Below are positions 24,972-32,344 of a DNA stretch of 54,641 nucleotides, piece after piece. A model generated the notes under the pieces. It was not told the DNA's origin and did not search any database. It saw only the letters and a program-made list of their open reading frames with translations. How positions within the stretch are numbered: the stretch's first letter is position 1; every line of letters begins with the position of its first letter. This DNA is from CAMLOF01 sp041913045 (lineage in GTDB: Bacteria; Pseudomonadota; Gammaproteobacteria; Burkholderiales; Burkholderiaceae_C): assembly GCA_041913045.1 (NCBI GenBank), contig JAYSGB010000028.1, positions 1 through 54,641 of the forward strand, written 5' to 3'. Position numbers and translations under genes: made by a program.

Positions 24972-25298
24972 TTGGCACCGCGCGAACAACTGATCCACAT
25001 CCACCCCCAGGCCCCAGCCAAGCCCGCCGTGGGCGCACCCTGCAACGGCTGCGGCGTGTGCTGCCTGGCCGAACCTTGCCCCTTGGGCATGGTGTTGTCA
25101 GGCCGCCGCCAGGGTGCCTGCACCGCATTGCGCTGGGCAGACGATAGCAAGCGCTACGTGTGCGGCGCCATCAGCGACCCGGCTGGCGTGTTGCCCCGCC
25201 CGTGGCGTTGGGCGGCTTTCCTGCTGCGGCGGTTGGCGCCCCGCTGGGTGGCCGCTGGGCATGGGTGCGACGCCGACCTGGAGCCGGTGCAACGCTGA
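24972..25298 (+). CDS. Small cysteine-rich YkgJ-like (CxxCxxCC) protein
   Basis: 108 residues from a TTG codon, 9 bases after nrsF. It contains CNGCGVCCLAEPCPLG near residue 24, then isolated Cys in GACTAL and YVCGAI and one near the end (HGCDAD). The CxxCxxCC spacing is that of the YkgJ-type zinc/iron-chelating family. No signal peptide, so cytoplasmic. Its position at the end of the sigma/anti-sigma operon, opposite the copper-buffering genes, suggests a metal-related task, but that is inference. The TTG start is uncertain, and no better ATG precedes the Cys motif. Confidence 0.7.
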   Translation: MAPREQLIHIHPQAPAKPAVGAPCNGCGVCCLAEPCPLGMVLSGRRQGACTALRWADDSKRYVCGAISDPAGVLPRPWRWAAFLLRRLAPRWVAAGHGCDADLEPVQR

Positions 25299-25322
25299 CA
25301 CCCTACCGCGCAGCAGACGGGT

Positions 25323-26540
25323 TCAGGCGGCCTCGCCCAGCAGGTGCAGCATCAGGTCTTGCACGGGGCGTATCTCCCGGCCAAAGGGCAGGTTGCCCGC
25401 CCCTCGGAAGAACAGGCCGCGTTCGGTGTCGCCGTCCAGCGCGTGGCCGAGTTGCTGGTCAATGCAGAACTGCCCCATCTCGGTCTTGCCGTCGCGCAGG
25501 CCGCAGTGCGCCAGGCAGTCGAAGGACATGTTGCACTTCTTTTTCACGTGGGCCACGGCCTTGAGTTTGGGTTCCACCCTCAGGTATTTTTCCAGCCAGG
25601 GGGTGCGCACGGCGCGCGCGGGCAGGCCCGCCACGCTCACAAATTCCACCAGGTCTTCGGGCCGGGCGCGGGCCAGCACCTGCTTGAAGCTCGTTTCGGC
25701 ATCGCATTCCTGCGTTACGGCAAAAGCAGTGCCCAGTTGCACGGAACTCGCACCCAGGGCCTGAAGGCGGGCAATGTCGGCCCGGCTGCTGATGCCGCCT
25801 GCGGCGATCAGTGGGATCTCGCGTTCCAGCCCTGCCGTCTTGAAGAACGCCAACACCTGCGGAATCACCACGTCAAAGTCAAAGCGCGGGTCTTGCAGGT
25901 CGCTCACCTTGGCCGCCCCCAGGTGCCCGCCTGCGAGCCGGGGGTGTTCGATCACGATGGCGTCGGGCAGGCGGCCTTTTTTCTCCCACTTGCGCACCAC
26001 CAGTTGCACACCCCGTGCGTCCGACAGAATGGGGATGAGCGCCACTTGCGGGTGTTCCGCCGCCAGGTCGGGCAGGTCCAGTGGCAGGCCCGCGCCCACC
26101 ACCACGGCGTCGGCGCCACTTTCCAACGCCTGGCGCACGTACATCTCGTAGGCGCTCAACGCTTTCATCACGTTCACCGCAATCAGGCCCCGTCCTTGCG
26201 ACAGGACGCGTGCCCGGTGGATCTCGCGGTCCAGTGCAGTCAGGTTGGCGGCGTCTATCTGCTGGCGGGCGTCGGGCTCCTTGTCCAGGTGCCGCGTGCG
26301 CGCCATCAGGTCTGGGTGCAGGCGCCGCAAATCCACCGACGAGATGGTGCCCACCCCGCCCAGCCGCGCCACATGGCCCGCCAAGCCGCCAGCAGACACC
26401 CCCACGCCCATGCCGCCTTGCACCACGGGCAACAACGTCTTGCCACCCATTTGCCAGGTGCGCAGGCCAGAAGCCTGAGCCAGCTCGTGCAGGTGTGTGG
26501 CCATCGTCTTGGGGGATGAAGGGGGCAGTGCGTGTTCCAT
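25323..26540 (-). CDS. Nitronate monooxygenase family flavoenzyme
   Basis: 405-residue FMN-dependent TIM-barrel protein of the nitronate monooxygenase/2-nitropropane dioxygenase group. Landmarks are VVQGGMGVGVSAGGLAGHVA at the N-terminus, DAVVVGAGLPLDLP in the middle, and the phosphate-binding AAGGISSRADIARLQALGA followed by VQLGTAF. A C-terminal extension contains several cysteines (KKKCNMSFDCLAHCGLRDG) that could bind iron-sulfur or zinc, which is unusual for the plain enzyme. An enoyl-ACP reductase (FabK) role is less likely given this tail. The start at 26540 is chosen over an upstream frame to 26600 that lacks family similarity. Convergent with the YkgJ-like gene. Confidence 0.85.
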   Translation of the reverse strand: MEHALPPSSPKTMATHLHELAQASGLRTWQMGGKTLLPVVQGGMGVGVSAGGLAGHVARLGGVGTISSVDLRRLHPDLMARTRHLDKEPDARQQIDAANLTALDREIHRARVLSQGRGLIAVNVMKALSAYEMYVRQALESGADAVVVGAGLPLDLPDLAAEHPQVALIPILSDARGVQLVVRKWEKKGRLPDAIVIEHPRLAGGHLGAAKVSDLQDPRFDFDVVIPQVLAFFKTAGLEREIPLIAAGGISSRADIARLQALGASSVQLGTAFAVTQECDAETSFKQVLARARPEDLVEFVSVAGLPARAVRTPWLEKYLRVEPKLKAVAHVKKKCNMSFDCLAHCGLRDGKTEMGQFCIDQQLGHALDGDTERGLFFRGAGNLPFGREIRPVQDLMLHLLGEAA

Positions 26541-26699
26541 CGTGCTCTGGCGGGGCTGGTTTTCCCGCGTGCTTGTGACCAAGTCCGCACTGTGCTGCAC
26601 CGCCGCAACCGTGCCTATCCTTCGAAAGTCGGATGCTTTCGCGCACCGGCCTACTCACAAAGTAGAGGTCCGCACAGTAGGGGTATTTCCCTGGTTGGC

Positions 26700-26713
26700 T
26701 TGATCTGGGTCAA
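26700..26713. promoter_or_regulatory. FNR/Anr-type box upstream of the YeeE/YedE transporter
   Basis: TTGAT-CTGG-GTCAA matches the FNR/Anr palindrome TTGAT-N4-ATCAA at 9 of 10 positions. A TATCAT hexamer at 26739-26744 gives a start near 26751, putting the box centre near -44, close to a class II activator site. Control by oxygen limitation is inferred. Confidence 0.65.
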
Positions 26714-26773
26714 CGCTGCATTTGCCCGAAACCATGAATATCATCAGTTAATGATTTGCGAATGGAGCGATGG

Positions 26774-27865
26774 ATGAACTGGGCAGGATGGAACGAGGCC
26801 TTTGGCGAGGCGGGCGTGCTGGCCATGGGTGGGTTGGCGCTGGGGGTGGGATTTGGCTTTTTCGGGCAACGCTCCAAGTTCTGCCTGCGCGCAGCGGTCA
26901 TAGAGTTCTGGCACCGGCGCTTTGGCGACAAGCTGGCCGTCTGGCTGCTGGCGTTTTCCACGGCCGTGGTGGTAGTGCAGGCGCTGGTGTTGCTGGGCGG
27001 GCTGGATGTGTCCAGCGCGCGCCAGTTGTCGTCGCGGGGCAGCCTGTCTGGCGCGCTGATCGGCGGGCTGCTGTTTGGTGTGGGCATGGTCATGACGCGT
27101 GGCTGTGCCAGCCGCCTGCTGGTGCTTTCGGCCAATGGCAACCTGCGGGCGTTGTTGTCGGGGCTGATTTTTGCTGTAGTGGCCCAGGCGTCGTTGGGGG
27201 GCATCCTTGCGCCCTGGCGTGAAGCTGTCAGCAGCTGGTGGGTTGTTGACGGTGGCCCCTCTCGCAGCGTGCTGGCACTCATCGGCGGCGGCCCCATGGT
27301 GGGGCTGGCGTTTGGCCTGGTCTGGATGGCGGCAGCCTTGTTCTTCGCGGTGCGCAGCGGCTGGGGCTTCTGGAAGTGGTTTGGCGGCATGGCCACGGGC
27401 CTGATGGTGGCGGGTGGCTGGTATTTCACCTTCCAGGTGATGAGCAACTCTTTCGAGGTGGTGCAGATCCAGGGGCTGACGTTCAGCGGCCCTTCAGCCG
27501 AATGGCTGATGCACGTGCTGAACGACCCGGCAGGCCCCTGGACCTTTGGCCTGGGCCTGATGCCCGGGGTGTTCCTGGGTTCGCTGGCGGGCGCGCTGGT
27601 GGGGCGTGAATGGAAGCTCGAAGGCTTTGGTGGCGGCTACACCATGCCGCGCTACATCATCGGCGCCGTGCTCATGGGGTTTGGCTCCATGCTGGCGGGC
27701 GGGTGTGCCGTGGGTGCGGGCATGACGGGCGGGTCCATCTTTGCCGTCACGGCGTGGCTGGCCCTGCTGGGCATGTGGGCGGGCGGCGGGCTGGCAGACC
27801 GGGTGCTGGACCGTGGCACCCACACCGCACCTGCGCCGGGCGTGGAGCCTGCGCGCGCGCCCTGA
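26774..27865 (+). CDS. YeeE/YedE family sulfur-compound transporter
   Basis: 363-residue inner-membrane protein, full-length YeeE/YedE (TsuA-like) with about nine or ten hydrophobic segments. The conserved cysteine motifs of thiosulfate-transporting relatives are present: GQRSKFCLRA, MTRGCASRLLVLSANGNLR and GGCAVGAGMTGGS. Import of thiosulfate or a related sulfur species is the family role; no sulfur enzyme or TusA-like gene is adjacent. The ATG at 26774 is preceded by GGAGCG; an ATG at 26762 and a TTG at 26756 are in frame. An FNR-type box lies 60 bases upstream. Confidence 0.9.
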   Translation: MNWAGWNEAFGEAGVLAMGGLALGVGFGFFGQRSKFCLRAAVIEFWHRRFGDKLAVWLLAFSTAVVVVQALVLLGGLDVSSARQLSSRGSLSGALIGGLLFGVGMVMTRGCASRLLVLSANGNLRALLSGLIFAVVAQASLGGILAPWREAVSSWWVVDGGPSRSVLALIGGGPMVGLAFGLVWMAAALFFAVRSGWGFWKWFGGMATGLMVAGGWYFTFQVMSNSFEVVQIQGLTFSGPSAEWLMHVLNDPAGPWTFGLGLMPGVFLGSLAGALVGREWKLEGFGGGYTMPRYIIGAVLMGFGSMLAGGCAVGAGMTGGSIFAVTAWLALLGMWAGGGLADRVLDRGTHTAPAPGVEPARAP

Positions 27866-27898
27866 GCGGCGAATCCCCGTGGCTTGGCGGGCGTGTCG

Positions 27899-28261
27899 TC
27901 AGCGCCCCCAGAAGGCCAGTGCAGCCAGGGCTACCGTCAGCACGGCGGTGACTGCCAGAAGCCAGCGGGTGCGCAAGCGCAGCAGTTCCACGGCGGCCAC
28001 CAGCCGTGCGTTCTGTTCGGCCAGGTCGGCCACCATCTGGCTCAACTGCGCCATGTCGGCGGCATGTTGCTGTTCCAACTGCTGCAGCCGCAGTTGCAGG
28101 CCTGGCAGATCGGCCTGGGGGTCGCCAGTGGCGGGCACATCGGTGGCAGGCTTGCTCTGACGGTCCAGCAGGCGGCGTGCACCTTTCAACACGGCGGGGG
28201 CGTGCTCGATCACGTCGCCCCAGGGGATCACTTTCAAGGCTGTCAGCCACGATACGGCCAT
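27899..28261 (-). CDS. Small coiled-coil protein with C-terminal membrane helix
   Basis: 120 residues, function unknown. Residues ~45-95 are a heptad-like coiled coil (LQLRLQQLEQQHAADMAQLSQ), and residues ~97-117 form one transmembrane helix (WLLAVTAVLTVALAALAFW), so it is a tail-anchored protein facing the cytoplasm. A good ribosome site (AAGGAGA) precedes the ATG. It follows the MFS gene by 35 bases in the same direction and may be co-transcribed with it. Confidence 0.75.
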   Translation of the reverse strand: MAVSWLTALKVIPWGDVIEHAPAVLKGARRLLDRQSKPATDVPATGDPQADLPGLQLRLQQLEQQHAADMAQLSQMVADLAEQNARLVAAVELLRLRTRWLLAVTAVLTVALAALAFWGR

Positions 28262-28296
28262 GTCATCTCCTTCATTCAGGCTTCGACCGCAAACGG

Positions 28297-29526
28297 TCAC
28301 ATCCGTTCACCAATGCGGGCCTTCAGCAGCATCCACAGCCCCAGCACCGCCACCAGAATCAGCAGGGCAGGGAAGCCCAGCAATGGCGACCACTGCAGCG
28401 CCGCTCCACCCAGGGCGGGCGCCAGCACACCTCCGGCGGTGTAAGACATCACCAGCACAGCCGTGCTGTTGACCAGCGTCACGCCTTTTTCGCGGGAGCC
28501 GATGTCGATCATCGCCAGCGTGTAGAGGCTGCCGCCCGCGCCGCCCCACACAAAGGCCACGGGCCAAGCCAGCCAGGGCGTGCCTGCCACCCAGGGAATG
28601 AGCACAGTGGCCGCCAGCGTGATGGCGGCAAACACGCGCATCAGTTGCAGCCGGGTGTGCCGGGCGTCGCCCCAAAAGCCCTGGGGGTGGCGCAGGCTCA
28701 AGCGGTCGGCCAGCATGCCTGCGGGCAGCATCAACACGGCGCTGCCCAGCCCGCTGGCAGACACCAGCAGAGCCGCCGCCGCCGCACCCAGGCCCAGTGC
28801 CAAGCCGTACAGCGGCAGGATGGAGGTGACGCCGCTTTCAAAAAAACCGCCCGCAAAACCCGCCAGCATGATGACCGGGTGTGCCCACAGCGCATGCCAC
28901 ACGCCGCTCAGGCCCACCTTGGCGTCGGCCTCGTCGTGCGCGGGCGGCAGCGGCGGAATGCAAAGGCTCCAGGCCAGCCCCGCCACCAGAAAGCCCACCG
29001 CCACCCACAGCGACGTCATGGAGGCCGGGCCCAGCCAGGCCAGCAGCGCGGGGCCGAGCACGAAGGTGGCGCCCACCATGGTTTCAAACAGGCCGACGTT
29101 GCGGCCCCGTTGGCTCGCTGCCGAAAATTCGGCCACCACGGCCTCGGCCAGCACCCAGCGCAAGCCAGAAGCGGTGCCTACCAGCATTTTCAGACCGAAC
29201 CACAGCACCAGTCCCTGGGCCAGCCCTTGCGTCAAGCCGAACACTATGCCCGCCACCACTGGCACCGCGCCGGAAAGCCACAGCGTCGGCCGCCGTCCAA
29301 GCCGCCGGGTCACCGCCGAGGCGAAGGGTGTCATCAGGAAGATGCCGAGCCAGCCGCTGGCCGCGAACAGCCCTGCCAGCGCGGTAGGCACGTCCGCGCT
29401 CTTGAGCCGCAGGATCAGCCAGGGCGTGAGCATGAAGTAGCCCACCAGCTCGAAGAACGTTGAGCCGAAGATGCTGACCAGCCCCAGGCGGGCATGGGCG
29501 GGCAGGGGGTGTGCGGCCTCACTCAA
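28297..29526 (-). CDS. Major facilitator superfamily transporter
   Basis: 409-residue, 12-helix MFS permease of the inner membrane. The loop between helices 2 and 3 carries FASAVTRRLGRRPTL, the typical G-x3-D/R-R-x-G-R-R/K MFS signature, and a long polar central loop (PPLPPAHDEADAKVG) divides the halves. The substrate cannot be told; drug/proton antiport and metabolite uptake are both possible. Its ATG overlaps the stop of the HAD phosphatase gene (ATGA), so the two are translationally coupled. This hints that substrate and phosphatase chemistry are linked. Confidence 0.88.
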   Translation of the reverse strand: MSEAAHPLPAHARLGLVSIFGSTFFELVGYFMLTPWLILRLKSADVPTALAGLFAASGWLGIFLMTPFASAVTRRLGRRPTLWLSGAVPVVAGIVFGLTQGLAQGLVLWFGLKMLVGTASGLRWVLAEAVVAEFSAASQRGRNVGLFETMVGATFVLGPALLAWLGPASMTSLWVAVGFLVAGLAWSLCIPPLPPAHDEADAKVGLSGVWHALWAHPVIMLAGFAGGFFESGVTSILPLYGLALGLGAAAAALLVSASGLGSAVLMLPAGMLADRLSLRHPQGFWGDARHTRLQLMRVFAAITLAATVLIPWVAGTPWLAWPVAFVWGGAGGSLYTLAMIDIGSREKGVTLVNSTAVLVMSYTAGGVLAPALGGAALQWSPLLGFPALLILVAVLGLWMLLKARIGERM

Positions 29527-30353
29527 GCCATGCCCCCCACGCCCGGCAGCCCGCGTGCCTGCAACAAGGCGCTGGCCACCTCGGCAAAGCCAGTGCCGCG
29601 CTCCTGTCGCGTCACATAACGGGGCGGCTGGCGCAGTTGCGGCAGAAAGCGCGCCACATTGGCCACGCCCACGCTGTGGCGAAAGTGCGCGAACATCACC
29701 TGGTCGTTGGTGGAGTCGCCCACGTACACCCAGCGGTCGGCCTCGGCGTCCAGCGTGCGGCCCAGCAGGTCGGCCACCATCCAGCGCGCGCCCGCCAGCT
29801 TGTCGTGGTTGGCTATCCAGCCGTTGATGTGGATGCTGCTGACCGTGGCGGTCAGGCCTTCTTCGCGCAGCAAGGCCACCACTCGGGCCACGGCGTCGGG
29901 CGGCAGGTGGGCGTGTTCGCTGTGGTCGATGGCGATGTCGGTCTCGCGTCCGGGGCTGTCCTGCGCCAGCGTGGCGCCGGGGACCTCGCGCAGCACGCGT
30001 TCAGCAGCGGCGCGCAGGCGCACGGCATTGGCATGGCGGGTGGCTTCGTCCTGCAGGTAGCGTCTGCGGGCCTCACCCGGCAGCAGGGCCACGGCGCCGT
30101 TCTCGGCCACGACGGCGTCCAGCGGGCAGGGGAGCGTTCCACTACCAGGTTGGCCGCGCAGCAGTTCCTCGCTCCAGCCAGCCGGGCGCCCGGTCACGGC
30201 GATCACCGGCAGCCCGGCGCCGCGCAGGGCATTCAGCGCAGCGCGCGCCAAGGGGCCAACCGCCCCGCCGTCGGTCAGGGTGTCGTCAATGTCGGTGAGC
30301 ACGCCGGTGATTTGACGGCGTTCCGGCAGGGGCCAGTCGGCAAGGGCAAGCAT
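29523..30353 (-). CDS. HAD-IIB family phosphatase
   Basis: 276-residue cytoplasmic HAD hydrolase of the Cof/mannosyl-3-phosphoglycerate phosphatase group. Motif I is DIDDTLTDGG (nucleophile Asp and acid/base Asp), motif II is VIAVTGRP, and motifs III/IV are the NHDKLAGARWMV and GDSTNDQVMFAHF segments. The large type-IIB cap lies between motifs II and III. A sugar-phosphate substrate is typical of the class, but the true one is unknown. The ATG at 30353 is preferred; the upstream extension would cross the rplU promoter. It is divergent from rplU and coupled to the MFS gene. Confidence 0.88.
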   Translation of the reverse strand: MLALADWPLPERRQITGVLTDIDDTLTDGGAVGPLARAALNALRGAGLPVIAVTGRPAGWSEELLRGQPGSGTLPCPLDAVVAENGAVALLPGEARRRYLQDEATRHANAVRLRAAAERVLREVPGATLAQDSPGRETDIAIDHSEHAHLPPDAVARVVALLREEGLTATVSSIHINGWIANHDKLAGARWMVADLLGRTLDAEADRWVYVGDSTNDQVMFAHFRHSVGVANVARFLPQLRQPPRYVTRQERGTGFAEVASALLQARGLPGVGGMA

Positions 30354-30383
30354 GGGCGCAGCATAGCAGCCTGTGGGTCCTGC

Positions 30384-30412
30384 TTGCATGCACGGGGCTT
30401 ATCGGCTAGAAT
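30384..30412 (+). promoter_or_regulatory. Sigma-70 promoter of rplU-rpmA
   Basis: TTGCAT (30384-30389), a 17-base spacer, and TAGAAT (30407-30412). Both hexamers match consensus at most positions. Transcription would start near 30419, giving a leader of about 43 bases that contains a short GGCGG/CCGTC pairing region before the L21 start. Confidence 0.8.
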
Positions 30413-30461
30413 TCGCGGTTCGGCGGAAATCCGTCCGTCGAAATCACCATTCGAGGTTCAT

Positions 30462-30773
30462 ATGTACGCGGTCATAAAAACCGGCGGCAAGCAGTATCGC
30501 GTTGCCGTTGGCGAAAAACTTAAAGTAGAACAGATTGCTGCGGACGTGGGTCAAGAGATCGTGATCGACCAGGTGCTGGCCGTCGGCAACGGCGAAGGCA
30601 TCAAGGTGGGCACGCCCTTGGTCTCCGGCGCAACGGTCACGGCCACCGTGGTTTCTCACGGTCGTGGCGACAAGGTTCGCATCTTCAAGATGCGTCGTCG
30701 CAAGCACTACCAGAAGCGCCAGGGCCATCGTCAGAACTACACCGAGCTGCAGATCGGCTCGATCAACGGCTAA
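30462..30773 (+). CDS. rplU: 50S ribosomal protein L21
   Basis: 103 residues, the normal L21 length. It opens MYAVIKTGGKQYRVAVGEKL and contains the conserved KMRRRKHYQKRQGHRQNYTELQI rRNA-binding segment near the C-terminus. It is the first gene of the conserved rplU-rpmA unit, 13 bases before rpmA. A consensus-like sigma-70 promoter lies 50 bases upstream. Confidence 0.99.
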   Translation: MYAVIKTGGKQYRVAVGEKLKVEQIAADVGQEIVIDQVLAVGNGEGIKVGTPLVSGATVTATVVSHGRGDKVRIFKMRRRKHYQKRQGHRQNYTELQIGSING

Positions 30774-30786
30774 GGAGTAAAGCACC

Positions 30787-31044
30787 ATGGCACAGAAAAA
30801 AGGCGGCGGCTCAACGCGAAACGGTCGCGATTCCAAGCCCAAGATGCTGGGTGTGAAGGTGTTCGGCGGCCAGGAAATCTCCGCAGGCGCCATCATCGTG
30901 CGTCAGCGCGGCACCCGTTTCCACGCTGGTGAAGGCACCGGCCTGGGCAAAGACCACACCATCTACGCCACCGTGGACGGCAAGGTCAGCTTTGCCACCA
31001 AGGGCGCACTGAACCGCAAGACGGTTTTCGTCACCCCGGTGTAA
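30787..31044 (+). CDS. rpmA: 50S ribosomal protein L27
   Basis: 85 residues, normal length. The start MAQKKGGGSTRNGRDS is the typical N-terminal tail reaching the peptidyl-transferase centre, followed by LGVKVFGGQEISAGAIIVRQRGT. There is no N-terminal cleavage extension of the Firmicutes type. Co-transcribed with rplU, and closed by a strong intrinsic terminator 49 bases after the stop. Confidence 0.99.
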   Translation: MAQKKGGGSTRNGRDSKPKMLGVKVFGGQEISAGAIIVRQRGTRFHAGEGTGLGKDHTIYATVDGKVSFATKGALNRKTVFVTPV

Positions 31045-31092
31045 TGCACCTGCTCCGTGGCGGCGCCCCGTGCCCGCCCCGGCAGCTCCAAG

Positions 31093-31124
31093 GGCCCGCA
31101 AGCGCGGGCCTTTTGTGTTTTTTT
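31093..31124 (+). terminator. Intrinsic terminator after rpmA
   Basis: Perfect 7-bp arms GGCCCGC and GCGGGCC with an AAGC loop, followed by TTTTGTGTTTTTTT. The best terminator in the window. It lies only 20 bases before the obgE ATG, so obgE needs read-through or a promoter within or just after the terminator. Confidence 0.93.
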
Positions 31125-31144
31125 GATTCAGGGACAATGCAGTC

Positions 31145-32260
31145 ATGAAATTCGTTGACGAAGCCTACATCGACGTGGCCGCTGGCGACGGTGGCAATGG
31201 CTGCGTGTCCTTCCGGCACGAGAAATACAAAGAGTTCGGCGGCCCCGATGGCGGGGACGGCGGACGCGGCGGCCATGTCTATGCACTTGCCGACGAAAAC
31301 CTGAATACCCTGGTGGACTACCGCTACTCACGCCGCTTCGAGGCGCAGCGTGGCGAGCACGGCAAGGGCTCCGACATGTTCGGCGCCAAGGGCGAGGACA
31401 TCGTCCTGAAGATGCCGGTGGGCACCATCATCCGCAACGCCGAGACCGGTGAGATCATGCACGAGCTGCTGCAGCCCGGGCAGCAGATCCTGCTGGCCAA
31501 GGGCGGTGACGGCGGCTTTGGCAACCTGCGATTCAAAAGCTCCATCAACCGCGCGCCGCGCCAGAAGACGCCGGGCCACCCGGGCGAGCGCTTCAGCGTG
31601 CAGCTTGAGTTGAAGGTGCTGGCCGACGTGGGCCTGCTGGGCATGCCCAATGCGGGCAAGTCCACCTTCATCGCGGCGGTGTCCAACGCCCGCCCCAAGA
31701 TTGCCGACTACCCCTTCACCACGCTGCACCCCAACCTGGGCGTGGTGCGCGTGGGGCCCGAGAAAAGCTTCGTCGTGGCCGACGTGCCGGGGCTGATCGA
31801 AGGCGCCTCCGAGGGCGCGGGCCTGGGGCACCAGTTCCTGCGCCACCTGCAGCGCACACGCCTGCTGCTGCACGTGGTGGACATGGCCCCGTTCGACGAC
31901 GCCGTGGACCCGGTAGCACAGGCCAAGGCCATTGTTGCCGAACTCAAGAAGTACGACCCCGAGCTGCATGCCAAGCCGCGCTGGCTGGTGCTCAACAAGC
32001 TCGACATGGTGCCCGCGGAAGAGCGCGAGGCGCGCGTCAAGGACTTCGTCAAGCGCTTCAAGTTCAAGGGCCCGGTGTTCCAGATTTCTGCGCTCACGCG
32101 TGAAGGCTGCGAACTGCTGGTGCAGAAGATCTTCCAGCACATCGTGGCCACCCGCGAGGCCGAGAAGCCCCCGGTGGACGTGGACCCGCGCTTCGACGCT
32201 GCGCGTGGCCCGGCTGACGAGGCTCCGCCTCCATCGGACGACCCGCGTTTTCGCGATTGA
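31145..32260 (+). CDS. obgE: GTPase Obg/CgtA, ribosome assembly
   Basis: 371-residue essential GTPase acting in 50S maturation and stress response. The glycine-rich Obg domain (1-158) begins MKFVDEAYIDVAAGDGGNG. The G domain has G1 GMPNAGKST, G2 in DYPFTTLHPNLG, G3 DVPGLIEGAS and G4 NKLD. The C-terminal tail is short and acidic/proline-rich, as in betaproteobacteria. Part of the conserved rplU-rpmA-obgE-proB order, though separated from rpmA by a terminator. A GACAAT at 31134-31139 could be a -10 element of a near-leaderless transcript, but this is unproven. Confidence 0.98.
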   Translation: MKFVDEAYIDVAAGDGGNGCVSFRHEKYKEFGGPDGGDGGRGGHVYALADENLNTLVDYRYSRRFEAQRGEHGKGSDMFGAKGEDIVLKMPVGTIIRNAETGEIMHELLQPGQQILLAKGGDGGFGNLRFKSSINRAPRQKTPGHPGERFSVQLELKVLADVGLLGMPNAGKSTFIAAVSNARPKIADYPFTTLHPNLGVVRVGPEKSFVVADVPGLIEGASEGAGLGHQFLRHLQRTRLLLHVVDMAPFDDAVDPVAQAKAIVAELKKYDPELHAKPRWLVLNKLDMVPAEEREARVKDFVKRFKFKGPVFQISALTREGCELLVQKIFQHIVATREAEKPPVDVDPRFDAARGPADEAPPPSDDPRFRD

Positions 32261-32344
32261 ACCCGTATTGATCCAGCCTTTGCGGGGCAGCACCTTGCCC
32301 CAGCCGCTCCCAGAGCCCGTTTACTCTTCGCCTGACCGACGATC

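Noticed and set aside
28006..29463. 485-codon plus-strand frame opposite the MFS gene
   Set aside because: Composition is extreme (His, Gln, Arg) and lacks membrane or domain features; shadow of the MFS gene.
31134..31139. GACAAT as obgE -10 element
   Set aside because: No -35 outside the terminator hairpin and the start site would coincide with the ATG; recorded as speculation only.
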